Source: Hyphomicrobiaceae bacterium (GTDB taxonomy: Bacteria; Pseudomonadota; Alphaproteobacteria; Rhizobiales; Hyphomicrobiaceae). Taken from it: a DNA stretch of 31,013 nucleotides. Below are positions 1 to 8,603 of the stretch, piece after piece. The number at the start of each line of letters is the position of its first letter. Position 1 is the stretch's first letter. The stretch spans positions 1-31,013 of the forward strand of contig JABSQE010000150.1 of assembly GCA_013214245.1 (NCBI GenBank), written 5' to 3'. Below the pieces are notes generated by a model. It was given only the letters and a program-made list of their open reading frames with translations, did not search any database and was not told where the DNA came from. The translations under genes were made by a program, and so were the position numbers.

Positions 1-48
1 GATGTGTTTATGTGATGTGTTGAGTGAGTTGTTTGGTGATTATTTTGG

Positions 49-429
49 GTGATTAGTCATGCGATTGCGTGTGTGGTTTGTGGTGCGATTTTCGATGTTG
101 TCTTTGATATAAGGATAGGGTCACCAACGTTTGGTCAACACGTCAGTCGTATACTATCAGCTAAAAATCGGGAACAACTTTGGATTTCTGTTGGTTTTGC
201 TCATGGCTTTTCTACACTTGAGCTGTATACGGAGGTTATTAACAACGTTACTGATTTTTATGCGCTGAAACGTAATGGAAGAATTCTACAGAATGGCGTC
301 GCTTTAAATATAGCGTGGCCTTTAGCTTCAGGTGAAGCTATTCTCTCGGCTGAGGACCAAAGCCACCCGTTACTAAGTGAGTTGTCTAAGGTTTCTAGTT
401 ATTGGACAGTAGCAAAAAAGAATACATAA
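49..429 (+). pseudogene. rfbC: dTDP-4-dehydrorhamnose 3,5-epimerase relic (rfbC/rmlC), N-terminus lost
   Basis: A 126-codon open stretch from a GTG matches the C-terminal two thirds of RmlC, the cupin epimerase that makes dTDP-4-keto-L-rhamnose. Recognisable blocks are the segment GAIFDVVFDIRIGSPTFG (about residues 12-29), the QLWISVGFAHGF block (43-54) and the end segment AILSAEDQSHPLL, which holds the conserved Asp. RmlC proteins are normally about 180 residues. Here the first 60 or so are missing, including the region with the catalytic His of the RxLHYQ motif. Bases 1-48 are low-complexity and have stops in this frame (for example TGA at 37-39), so the loss is decay and not the window edge. 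It is followed by rfbB and rfbD relics in the usual locus order. A functional short protein is unlikely because the catalytic base is gone. Confidence 0.8.
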
Positions 430-561
430 ACGTAATGTGACCTGTTTCGTGAGTGAAATATGTTTCATTTTATTCAACATTATGTTGGTTTATTTTACAT
501 AATCTTTGACGAGACTAGAAATCAAAATTGTGCTAACACTAGAGATCAGTACATTATAGCA

Positions 562-1600
562 ATGCGAGTGATCGTGACAGGGGGGCAGGTTTTATAGGAT
601 ACGCGCTTTGCCAATATTTGATTAATCATTTTGGCTATAACGTGCTTAATAAAGATTGCCTTACATATGCAGGTAATTTGGTTTCGTTGAAAATAATAGC
701 GGCCCAATGTAATTATAAATTTGTGCAAGCTAATATTTGTGGGCGTATGGTTCTTGATTATCATATCGTTCGTTTTAAACCTGATGCTATCATTCAATTA
801 GCAGTAGATAGTCATGTTGATCGCTCAATTTTCGCTTCTGAAAAGTTTATGCAAACTAACATAATAGGAACATACACACTTCTGGAGTCAACACGAGCTT
901 ACTGGTCAACGTTATCAAGTTTCGCACATAATAGCTTTAGATTTTTGCACGGTTCAACCGATGAAGTTTATGGATCCCTAAGTGAAAAAGGGTTGTTTCG
1001 TGAAGATACAACGCATAATCCAAGTTCACCATACTCGTCAAGCAAAGCGGTACCAGATCATATTGTCATGGCTTGGCATCGAACTTACGGTTTACCAACA
1101 TTAATAACTAATTGTTCGAATAACTACGGTCTTTACCAGTTTCCATAAAAACTGATACCTCTTTTTCTACTCAATGCTATCGATGAAAAACCTCTACCAA
1201 TTTTTGGTAACGGACTTAATGTAAGAGATTGGTTGTACGTGGATGATCACTCTGCTGCACTTATTTTTATACTTAAGTATGGTAAGCTAAGAGAATTGTA
1301 TAACATAGGTGCACATAACGAGCGCAGTAATATTGATCTAGTGAGAGAGATCTGCCGGATAATGGACATGAAAAATGCTCAAGCTGACTCGCATGATCGA
1401 CCTATAACATATGTGATGAATCGTTTTGGCCATGATTTATGTTACGCGATAAATGCAACAAAGCTGGAGACAGAACTAGAGTGGTGCGCTAAGGAAACCT
1501 TCGAGACAGCTATTAAAAAACCGTGAAGTGGTATTTGACAAACTGGTCTTGGTGGGAGCCACTCCGAAGCACCCAAACAGGAGAGCAAGCTGATTTTTAG
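562..1600 (+). pseudogene. rfbB: dTDP-glucose 4,6-dehydratase pseudogene (rfbB/rmlB)
   Basis: Nearly the whole RmlB sequence can be read, but only in pieces. The gene would start at ATG 562 and encode MRVIVTGG, the start of the Rossmann GGxGFIG motif. A six-G run at 580-585 is one G short, which shifts the frame just before AGFIG. From about 585 the frame is open and carries the substrate-binding SHVDRSI block, the STDEVYG block, a degraded form of the YxxxK region (SPYSSSKA) and NCSNNYG. The codon after QFP, normally Glu in this family, is TAA at 1146-1148. The same frame then continues with LIPLF, the VRDWLYVDDH block and ETFETAIKK. A six-A run at 1515-1520 is one A short, and the last piece (TVKWYLTNWSWW) is in another frame, ending at TAG 1598-1600. 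Normal RmlB is about 350 residues, so the length is conserved. Two homopolymer indels and a nonsense codon mark a recent pseudogene. Confidence 0.9.
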
Positions 1601-1674
1601 AGCTTAAGGATAATGCTTAATCGCAGACTAAGAGTACGATGATGAAATCACACCACAGCTTGCGGAGTGGTAAA

Positions 1675-2567
1675 ATAAGAGTACTTATCGTCGGTAGTAG
1701 TGGCCAGCTTTCGCACAATCACTTGCTAAAGCTGTAGCACCTTCAAGCATGTAGCTTGTCGCTTTGGGTCGTCCTAAATTAGACCTAACAAATCATGCTT
1801 CTATTTCAAAAGTCTTTGAGATTTTTACACCTAATGCAGTTGTCAATACGGCTGCTTTGACTGCAGTTGATAAGGCTGAAAATGATGTAGCTGCGGCCAG
1901 AGCACTCAACACGAGTGGCACAGGTGAAGTGGCCGGGGGGATGTATAACTAAATATTCCACTTATCCATATTTCAACAGACTACGTGTTTGATGGTAAAA
2001 AGACAGCGCCTTATGTAGAGACTGATCCAGTTGCACCACTTAGTGTTTATGAGCGCACTGAACTTGCTGGTGAACAGGCAGTCATAAATTCTAGAGGTAT
2101 GTTTGTTATTATGCGTACGTCATTGATCATCTCTCCATACGGAAGAAATTTTGTAAGAACGATGTTGAGATTAGCGCAAAAAAGGTGATTCCATTGATGT
2201 TGAAGATCAATATGAAAATCCAACATCAGTTTTTATATAATTAACGCAATTATATTCATGTTTCAAGTAAATATTATAATCTTCTAATACTGAAATGCCG
2301 TGGGGCATATATCAAGCGGCAGGTCGTGGGAGAACGAGCTGGTGCGGTTTGGTTCGCGCTATTTTTGAAATATCAGCTACTCTTGATGGCTCACATGTTA
2401 CAGTAAATCCGATCAAAACTATCGAACATCTTACATTGGCTGTAAGACCTTCTAGCTCACGCCTTAACTCTGAAAAACTGAAAAAAGATTACGGTATAAT
2501 CATGTCTCACTGGCGTACTGGTATTATTGAATGTGTAAGAACGTTGATGAGAAAAAACGCTTCCTGA
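1675..2567 (+). pseudogene. rfbD: dTDP-4-dehydrorhamnose reductase pseudogene (rfbD/rmlD)
   Basis: RmlD, the last enzyme of dTDP-L-rhamnose synthesis, can be followed through several frames. Pieces in order: the NAD(P)-binding strand RVLIVGSSGQL (from 1675, no start codon); VALGRPKLDL with NAVVNTAALTAVDKAE (about 1755-1952); HISTDYVFDGKK with SVYERTELAGEQAV, the YxxxK-like region, and SYG/NFVRTMLRLAQK-like sequence (1952-2188); a further frame change in a six-A run at 2178-2183, after which GDSIDVEDQYENPTS can be read; a short unreadable part; and the C-terminal WGIYQAAGRGRTSW block to TGA 2565-2567. The Tyr and Lys of the reductase motif have become Tyr and Thr (YERTELAGE). The gene clearly has no function as it stands. 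It follows rfbB directly, as in intact rhamnose loci. I found no rfbA relic. Confidence 0.88.
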
Positions 2568-3517
2568 GGCAGATACAGTGTTAGCATATTAAGATAAATT
2601 TCCGTTGGCGGAATTAAATATCTGGAGATCATTGATTGTAGTAACGTTAATCACATTACTAGACTAGCAATAATAATGAGTTATAAAGCTTATTATTAAC
2701 TACTCAACTTTCTGAGAAACGAACGTACTTAATTCTTTAAGAATAAAAATATTTTGAGTAACAAGTTCGAAAGTTGGCTCTAATTATCGTAAAAACAATT
2801 AAAAAAACACTCTATATTTAGCTGTCAATTGCAGAAAAACTCTAAAATATTTTCTTGAAAAAAAAGTTGTTTTGTGTGCTTTATTTACATTTATTAAAAG
2901 CTACCTCTATACCTGTAGTAATGAAGTAGCGCTAACTACAGAAAGTAGCTGGGTGCGGTAAACCCAGCTCCTTCTCGCCTGTTCTGGCTTGGGACTTACG
3001 CAAAAAATGCTCTTTTTAAGCGCACATCCTTAAAGTCTGCCTCGGCTAGATAACAGACTATGGTTAACGCACCGTTGGCTCTTAATGAACAAAATTCAAC
3101 GGATTCAGAAGTTCTTTTTCATCAAGCTTTGCAGATACTGTTGGCTTCATATGCACCGAGCCATATAAAAAGGCGTTGTGCTCTAAATAAGTTTTCTACG
3201 TGCCATCTAAAATTGAAAATCTTCATACACACAAACTGGTTATAATTCTTTATCAAATAAAAGATTGATAAAGAATCACAAATAACATTACATAAGAATA
3301 CTTATTTCATTTCTATTTGTCATCACTTAAATGAAGAATATTACTCTTCGCAAGTGTAAAAGTTGTTTTAAATTCTCACGCAATAGTCTATTTAGGCATA
3401 TAGTAATACTCGTTCGCTGATAGATATAATGACAAAATATTAAGTTTTCTGTTTTCAGCACACTTTATAAGAGATCTTAATTAAGAATATAATTTTAAAT
3501 GAAGTGAATCTAAACTC
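2568..3517. other. 950-base spacer with no recognisable gene
   Basis: This AT-rich stretch separates the rfb relics from aroC. The only open frames are short. One at 3060-3245 would give 61 residues from an ATG with no good ribosome-binding site, and the same frame is also open at about 2949-3050. I do not recognise the peptide and would not call it a gene. The part at about 2945-3060 looks richer in G and C than its surroundings and holds a strong hairpin, listed separately. In intact loci rfbA or a glycosyltransferase often lies next to rfbD, so this may be wholly decayed gene sequence, but no motif survives to show it. Confidence 0.5.
2948..2968. repeat. GC-rich perfect hairpin, 7-bp stem
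   Basis: GCTGGGT (2948-2954) and ACCCAGC (2962-2968) are perfect inverted repeats around a 7-base loop. No T-run follows on the plus strand, so it is not a textbook terminator. It stands out because the surrounding DNA is very AT-rich. A second, imperfect stem (CGC plus A-run at about 2999 against T-run plus GCG at about 3015) lies close by. It may be the remnant of a structured RNA or of a gene, but I could not match it to a known RNA family. Confidence 0.4.
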
Positions 3518-4603
3518 ATGTCGCATAATACCTTTGGCCATTTATTCCGCTTGACCACTTGGGGTGAAAGTCACGGTCCAGCTATCGGTTGTGTAATTGA
3601 TGGCTGTCCGCCTGGTATAGCTTTGACTGAGGCAGATATACAAATTCATTTGAATAAACGTAGACCGGGACAGTCTCGTTACACAACTCAGCGGGCTGAA
3701 TTAGATAATGTTAAAATAATGTCCGGAGTTTTTGAAAATGATAACGGCGAACAGGTGACAACGGGAACCCCTCTAGCTCTTCTCATTGAGAACCTCGATC
3801 AACGTTCCAAAGATTATGGTGATATCAAAAATAAATTCCGACCTGGACATGCAGATTATACATATTTTTCTAAATATGGCATTCGCGATTATCGAGGCGG
3901 GGGACGTTCATCAGCTCGTGAAACTGCAATGCGAGTTGCAGCCGGTGCAGTTGCAAGGAAAGTTTTATTAGGTGTAAGTATTCGTGGTGCTTTAGTGCAG
4001 ATTGGCCCACATAAAGTCGACCGCGAGAACTGGAGTTGGAGTGAGGTTGAGAATAATCCCTTCTTTTCACCTGATGTGAAGTCAGTTTCGCTCTGGGCAG
4101 ATTACCTTGATCAAGTTCGTAAGGCAGGTTCATCAGTTGGTGCTGTAATAGAAGTCGTTGCTGAAGGTGTGCCACCAGGTTGGGGTGCTCCAGTATATAG
4201 TAAATTGGATCAGGAATTGGCAGCAGGATTGATGAGTATCAATGCGGTTAAGGGCGTAGAGATTGGAGATGGGTTTGGCGTTGCATCTCTTATAGGTGAA
4301 GAAAGTACCGATGAAATTCGGAATTTAAATGGTAGGCCTCATTTCACTACTAATCGTGCGGGTGGAATTTTAGGCGGAATCTCGACCGGTGAACCTATAC
4401 TGGCTAGATTTGTCGTGAAACCAACATCATCCATATTAACGTCACGTGGCACTATCGATTCTTGTGGAAAAGAAACTAACATCTTTACTAAGGGACGGCA
4501 TGATCCATGTGTTGGAATTCGCGCTGTACCAGTGGGTGAGGCTATGGTAGCATTAGTTCTTGCCGATCATATGTTGCGTCACCGGGGGCAGGTAGGTTGC
4601 TAG
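3518..4603 (+). CDS. aroC: chorismate synthase
   Basis: Converts 5-enolpyruvylshikimate-3-phosphate to chorismate with reduced FMN, the last step of the shikimate pathway, in the cytosol. The 361-residue length is normal for the short bacterial form. Diagnostic motifs are all present: TTWGESHGPAIGCVIDGCPPG (residues about 13-33, read as GESHG plus flanks), the RRPGQSR block (about 49), RGGGRSSARETAMRVAAGAVAR (about 126-147), and the C-terminal GRHDPCVGIRAVPVGEAM segment (about 327-344). The ATG start sits just before the conserved N-terminal SHNTFGHLFRLTTWGESHG sequence, so the start is secure, although the ribosome-binding site is weak. The gene stands alone, with about 950 bases of empty sequence upstream and 420 downstream. 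Retention of an intact aroC suggests that aromatic amino acid, folate or quinone precursors are still made. Confidence 0.97.
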   Translation: MSHNTFGHLFRLTTWGESHGPAIGCVIDGCPPGIALTEADIQIHLNKRRPGQSRYTTQRAELDNVKIMSGVFENDNGEQVTTGTPLALLIENLDQRSKDYGDIKNKFRPGHADYTYFSKYGIRDYRGGGRSSARETAMRVAAGAVARKVLLGVSIRGALVQIGPHKVDRENWSWSEVENNPFFSPDVKSVSLWADYLDQVRKAGSSVGAVIEVVAEGVPPGWGAPVYSKLDQELAAGLMSINAVKGVEIGDGFGVASLIGEESTDEIRNLNGRPHFTTNRAGGILGGISTGEPILARFVVKPTSSILTSRGTIDSCGKETNIFTKGRHDPCVGIRAVPVGEAMVALVLADHMLRHRGQVGC

Positions 4604-5023
4604 CAATGAGTCCATATTTTGTACCACATGCAACGCAAACATAGATCGATGTGACGGGTCAAATTAGTTTAGTGTTAGCTATGTCTCAATGGTATGCCTG
4701 TGTAAGTCGACATAGGGTTTCTTTCTACTTTGATGATATTGCGATCTTTGTAGCTTATTGAAAATGTGTCTAGTGCAATGGATCGTGAAGATTGTAAAAC
4801 GCACAGAAATCTTAGGTATAAATTTCGTAATTCCGCATGATGAGCTATATTAGGTTTTCAGACTTTTGCAAGGATTTGGTGAATCAACGGTACCTGCGCT
4901 AATTCTACTGACTTGATAAAGAGACGTTTCTTTTTAGAGAAATATCTAAGATAAACTTTTTTCAACAAATCCACGCAATGTATCGAAACACTTGCACCTT
5001 ACCCTTAGGGCTATATTGATCAT
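4604..5023. other. 420-base spacer between convergent aroC and sufA, no gene seen
   Basis: Both strands are full of stop codons and I recognise no protein or RNA motif. aroC and the suf operon converge here, so two terminators would be expected. The only small palindrome I noticed is at about 5002-5011 (CCCTTAGGG), with no clear T-run. The stretch is best seen as eroded DNA. Confidence 0.5.
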
Positions 5024-5407
5024 TTATACACCAACTAGACTGGTACCATTCTGCGGCTCTAGCTCTACAGACTCTCCGCATCCACAGGTTGAAGTCTGAT
5101 TAGGATTATTGAAGATAAACTGTGAAGATAACTTATCAATTTTATAATCTATCTCTGTTCCTATTATGTAAAGAGTAGCCATTGGGTCAATAAAAACTGT
5201 TGCACCTGCGAATTCAACGACTTCATCATATTTATCTGACTCATGCACTACTCTTAAAGTGTATTCCATACCAGCACAACCACCCTTCTTCAAGCCTATT
5301 TTAAGGCCTTTAGAACCTGGATGGTTAGCTATAATATCGCGAACTCGTTCAGCTGCTTTGTCAGTTAGGCTTACGATACTCGGACGCGAGTTTTGCACCT
5401 CTTTCAT
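5024..5407 (-). CDS. sufA: A-type Fe-S carrier protein SufA (HesB/IscA family)
   Basis: Carries Fe-S clusters from the SufBCD scaffold to apoproteins. The product is 127 residues with the three conserved cysteines of A-type carriers: Cys44 in KKGGCAGMEYTL, and Cys108 and Cys110 in STCGCGESVEL near the end. A longer reading from TTG at 5425 is possible, but GGAG lies 7 bases before ATG 5407 and the added residues (LKRRVT) are not conserved, so I chose the ATG. It is the last gene of the suf operon, 107 bases after sufT, a longer gap than between most members. The Cys-rich motif (GGCAG rather than GGCSG) is common in the alphaproteobacterial SUF form. Confidence 0.93.
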   Translation of the reverse strand: MKEVQNSRPSIVSLTDKAAERVRDIIANHPGSKGLKIGLKKGGCAGMEYTLRVVHESDKYDEVVEFAGATVFIDPMATLYIIGTEIDYKIDKLSSQFIFNNPNQTSTCGCGESVELEPQNGTSLVGV

Positions 5408-5514
5408 TGTAACTCTCCGTTTCAAATTTATTATTATTTATGTATTTTATTAATTTTCAAATTGATAACGCTATTTATTCCAAAGAATGTCCAAAAGCAT
5501 TTGAGTTTTTCGAA

Positions 5515-5970
5515 TTAAAACATGTTAAGCTCCAAGCGTGCTTCATCCGACATCATGCTTATATCCCATGGCGGGTCAAATGTTAATTTTACAATCGTTC
5601 TATTAACTCCGGGAACAGTATTAATCACATTCTCTACCCAGACAGGCATGTCTCCAGAAACAGGACACCCAGGTGCTGTTAGTGTCATTTCGACCTTAAC
5701 TTGACGATCATCATCAATATCTATCTTGTAGATGAGGCCTAACTCATAAATGTCACATGGAATTTCCGGATCGTAAACTGTTTTGATGGCTGCAACAATA
5801 TCAAAGGTGAGTTGCTCTATTTCTTGGCTTGACAGAGAGGATACTTCAACTAATGCACTGCCTTTAGCAAAAGACTTAGTGGGCACTCTGTCTTCAGCTG
5901 CGCTACAAAGCGTATCATCAACTTCTGTGTTAAGTATTATTTGGTTGCCCTGATGCATACTTATATCCAT
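5515..5970 (-). CDS. sufT: SUF-associated MIP18/DUF59 protein SufT
   Basis: A member of the MIP18/DUF59 family found in suf operons, involved in Fe-S protein maturation. Of 151 residues, about 55-151 form the conserved domain: DPEIPCDIYELGLIYKI (67-83), TLTAPGCPVSGDMP with the conserved Cys102 (97-109) and FDPPWDISMMSDEARLELNM at the end (131-150). The first 50 residues are poorly conserved, as is usual. The start ATG 5970 lies 10 bases after the sufS stop; a second ATG at 5958 could also be used, as the ribosome-binding site is weak for both. Placement between sufS and sufA is the standard alphaproteobacterial order. The symbol sufT is used on family and context grounds. Confidence 0.9.
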   Translation of the reverse strand: MDISMHQGNQIILNTEVDDTLCSAAEDRVPTKSFAKGSALVEVSSLSSQEIEQLTFDIVAAIKTVYDPEIPCDIYELGLIYKIDIDDDRQVKVEMTLTAPGCPVSGDMPVWVENVINTVPGVNRTIVKLTFDPPWDISMMSDEARLELNMF

Positions 5971-5980
5971 TAATCCATTT

Positions 5981-7243
5981 TTACTTAAATAAATTATACG
6001 CTTTTTCTAAAGCTTCTACGAAAATATCAATATCTCTAAATGTATTGTACATTCCAAAAGACGCTCGACACATTGCTGTTATACCATAGTGTTGCATAAG
6101 TGGTTGCGTACAAAGGTGTCCTGCACGTATTGCTACTCCGGAGCGATCTATGACCATAGATATATCGTGCGGATGCAATCCATCTACTGTAAATGATACA
6201 ATTCCGCCTTTATTTCGTGTGGTACCGTGGATCCTAAGCCAGTTAAAAGCTTTAAGCTGTTCCTGCGCATATAAAGTCAAACTATTTTCGTGAGTTGCAA
6301 TCGCCTGGCGGTCACTTTTAATCATGTAGTTGAGAGCAGCTGTTAATCCGACAGCTTCTACAATTGCTGGAGTGCCAGCTTCGAACCGAGAAGGAGGGGG
6401 GCCATATGTCACATTGTCTGTTGTAACGTTTTCAATCATTGCGCCACCTCCCAAAAAGGGCGGTAGGTTGTTGAGAAATTCTCTTTTACCATAAAGTACG
6501 CCAATACCTGATGGACCATAAACCTTGTGACCAGAAAAACAAAGAAAATCAGCATCAAGGTCTCTCACATCAACACTCATGTGCACAGCAGATTGAGCTG
6601 CATCAACAAACACCATTATGTTATGCTGGTGAGCAATCCTAATGACTTCTTTAATTGGGATAACAGTACCTAAAACATTCGACATGTGAGTTAGTGAAAC
6701 TACTTTTGTACGCGGAGTAATCAGTTTTTCAAACTGATCTAAATCGAACGTACCATCGTCATCAACGAGTGCCCATTTAATTATCGCACCTTTTCGTTCT
6801 CGTAGAAAATGCCACGGTACAATGTTTGCGTGATGCTCCATAATAGATAGTATGATTTCATCATCCTGTTGAAGGTTGTTCATACCCCACGTTAGAGCAA
6901 CTAAGTTTATAGCTTCAGTCGCATTTTTTGTGAAAATTATTTCATCAGAGTGACGAGCATTTAGAAAAACTCGGCATGTTTCACGTGTATCTTCAAACCT
7001 TTGTGTGGCTGCGTTTGATAAATAATGGATGCCACGATGAACATTAGAATATTCGTGTCGCAATGCATAATTCATGGCTTCAATCACAACTGACGGTTTT
7101 TGTGCTGACGCAGCATTATCTAGATAAACTAAAGGTTTATCATTAACATTACAGCATAATATAGGAAAGTCATTGCGTATGCGATTAACGTCAAATACAC
7201 AAACGTTATTTTTAGTATGAAACTTTTGCTCCGTATTATGCAC
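5981..7243 (-). CDS. sufS: cysteine desulfurase SufS (group II)
   Basis: Removes sulfur from L-cysteine, using PLP, and feeds it to the SufBCD scaffold. The product is 420 residues. The PLP lysine is Lys240 in CFSGHKVYGPSGIGVLYGK, and the active-site cysteine is Cys378 in RAGHLCTQPLM, the short-loop arrangement typical of group II enzymes. The N-terminal IRNDFPILCCNVNDKPLVYLDNAASAQKP-like block is also present (residues 22-50). The start is GTG at 7243, with AAGGAG nine bases before it, placed inside the sufD stop region, so sufD and sufS are probably translationally coupled (3 bases between them). No sufE or sufU gene is seen in the window; alphaproteobacterial suf operons usually rely on an unlinked SufE. 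Confidence 0.96.
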   Translation of the reverse strand: MHNTEQKFHTKNNVCVFDVNRIRNDFPILCCNVNDKPLVYLDNAASAQKPSVVIEAMNYALRHEYSNVHRGIHYLSNAATQRFEDTRETCRVFLNARHSDEIIFTKNATEAINLVALTWGMNNLQQDDEIILSIMEHHANIVPWHFLRERKGAIIKWALVDDDGTFDLDQFEKLITPRTKVVSLTHMSNVLGTVIPIKEVIRIAHQHNIMVFVDAAQSAVHMSVDVRDLDADFLCFSGHKVYGPSGIGVLYGKREFLNNLPPFLGGGAMIENVTTDNVTYGPPPSRFEAGTPAIVEAVGLTAALNYMIKSDRQAIATHENSLTLYAQEQLKAFNWLRIHGTTRNKGGIVSFTVDGLHPHDISMVIDRSGVAIRAGHLCTQPLMQHYGITAMCRASFGMYNTFRDIDIFVEALEKAYNLFK

Positions 7244-7246
7244 CTA

Positions 7247-8581
7247 TCAATGCTCCTTACAGGTAGTCAATTCGACAAACCAGTCGCGAATTTCTTTTAT
7301 GATCGTTTCAGAAATCGATTCATCTACTACTTTCTCAAGAGCATTAGCCGCGAAAGACTCCATGAGTAATGCACGTGCTTCAGCTTCAGGAATACCGCGA
7401 GAACGGCAATAAAAAACAAGTTCAGGGTCTATTTGAGTGCAAGTGGAGCCATGGCCACAAGTTACATCGTCGGCGTAGATTTCAAGCTCAGGTTTAGAAT
7501 TAAAATCGGAGCTCGAAGATAACAGTAGAGCTTGAGCTGTTTGTTTGCCGTCAGTCTTTTGAGCGCGGGAATTGACTATAATTTTCCCTTGAAAAATTCC
7601 CCGAGAACAGTCGTCGAGGATGAATTTGAACAACTCACGACTTTCACATCCAGGTTCAGAGTGATCGATCACCATTGTAGTGTCGCAGTGTTGAGTGCCA
7701 TGTAATAGAGTGATTCCTGAAACATCAGCTACGGCATTTGCGCCCTTGAAATTGACATTAATTTCATTGCGTGATAATTCAGCACCCTGAGAGTATTGAA
7801 ACCCTTTATAAGAGCTCTTAGCTCCAAGGTTTACGAGCCACTTTGAGAGATGCGTACTTGCTTCAGACTCGCGTTGAATTTTTATATGGTTAACTTCAGC
7901 ATTAGGGGCAATAAAAAGCTGTGTGAGTGAATTTACTTGCGTCGGTTGACTTCCGATAGTTATGAAACTTTCAATCAATGTCACCTTAACACCCTTACCA
8001 AAGTATACTATGTTTCGTGTAGTTACTGCAGCAGGTCGATTGCCCGTAGTGACATGTACAATATGGATAGGTTTGGTGGGAGAAGATTTCAGATTTAGTA
8101 ATGCACCATCGCTCATGAATGCAGTATTTAAAACTCCAATCGGATCATTATTGAGACTAGTATAAACTTTTTTTTGTGCATTGCTGAAATTCTGCTCTTT
8201 GAGAGCTAGGTTTATGGGTTTGAAATCAAAATTGTCAAGGTCAGCTTTATCTGAAAGGATTGAATCGAATTGTCCGTTAACAAAAGTCAATCTTGTCGCA
8301 TCAATATTGATAGCGTGATTAAGCTGCAGGTCCAGTTTAAATGCATCTAATGTAGCTTGTTCCTGTTCTGGGGGAGCAAAAGTATGGGTAATTATAGATC
8401 GCAGATCGGTGTATTTCCACTCTTCGATTTGACTATGAGGAAGTCCTAACTGGCTAAATCTTGCGATAGCAGATTTACGAATATTTTTTACAGTATTATT
8501 TCCTGGCAACTTAGCGCTAAATTGTTCAAAATACTGAATCAAACTTTTTTCAGCCTCTGTACGTTCAGTGATTGCTTTCAT
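7247..8581 (-). CDS. sufD: Fe-S cluster assembly protein SufD
   Basis: Partner of SufB in the SufBC2D scaffold on which Fe-S clusters are built. It has 444 residues, normal for the family. The N-terminal helical part contains FSQLGLPHSQIEEWKYTDLR (about residues 42-61), which is the SufD hallmark for the plant/alphaproteobacterial type. The beta-helix core leads to the C-terminal block DDVTCGHGSTCTQIDPELVFYCRSRG with EARALLMESFA, well conserved in SufD. ATG 8581 has AGGA seven bases upstream and lies 22 bases after the sufC stop. The reading frame is undamaged. Confidence 0.95.
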   Translation of the reverse strand: MKAITERTEAEKSLIQYFEQFSAKLPGNNTVKNIRKSAIARFSQLGLPHSQIEEWKYTDLRSIITHTFAPPEQEQATLDAFKLDLQLNHAINIDATRLTFVNGQFDSILSDKADLDNFDFKPINLALKEQNFSNAQKKVYTSLNNDPIGVLNTAFMSDGALLNLKSSPTKPIHIVHVTTGNRPAAVTTRNIVYFGKGVKVTLIESFITIGSQPTQVNSLTQLFIAPNAEVNHIKIQRESEASTHLSKWLVNLGAKSSYKGFQYSQGAELSRNEINVNFKGANAVADVSGITLLHGTQHCDTTMVIDHSEPGCESRELFKFILDDCSRGIFQGKIIVNSRAQKTDGKQTAQALLLSSSSDFNSKPELEIYADDVTCGHGSTCTQIDPELVFYCRSRGIPEAEARALLMESFAANALEKVVDESISETIIKEIRDWFVELTTCKEH

Positions 8582-8603
8582 TGAGTTTTCCTGCGTAAGC
8601 TAT

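Noticed and set aside
546..797. 83-codon minus-strand frame
   Set aside because: Antisense to the rfbB relic, with no motif; explained as a shadow.
2948..2968. Hairpin considered as a rho-independent terminator of the rfb locus or as part of a tRNA or SRP RNA
   Set aside because: No T-run follows it, it lies almost 400 bases past rfbD, and no cloverleaf, T-loop or SRP GNRA-type domain could be built around it.
3060..3245. 61-codon frame upstream of aroC
   Set aside because: No ribosome-binding site, no recognised family, and embedded in a decayed spacer; kept only as a note in the gap entry.
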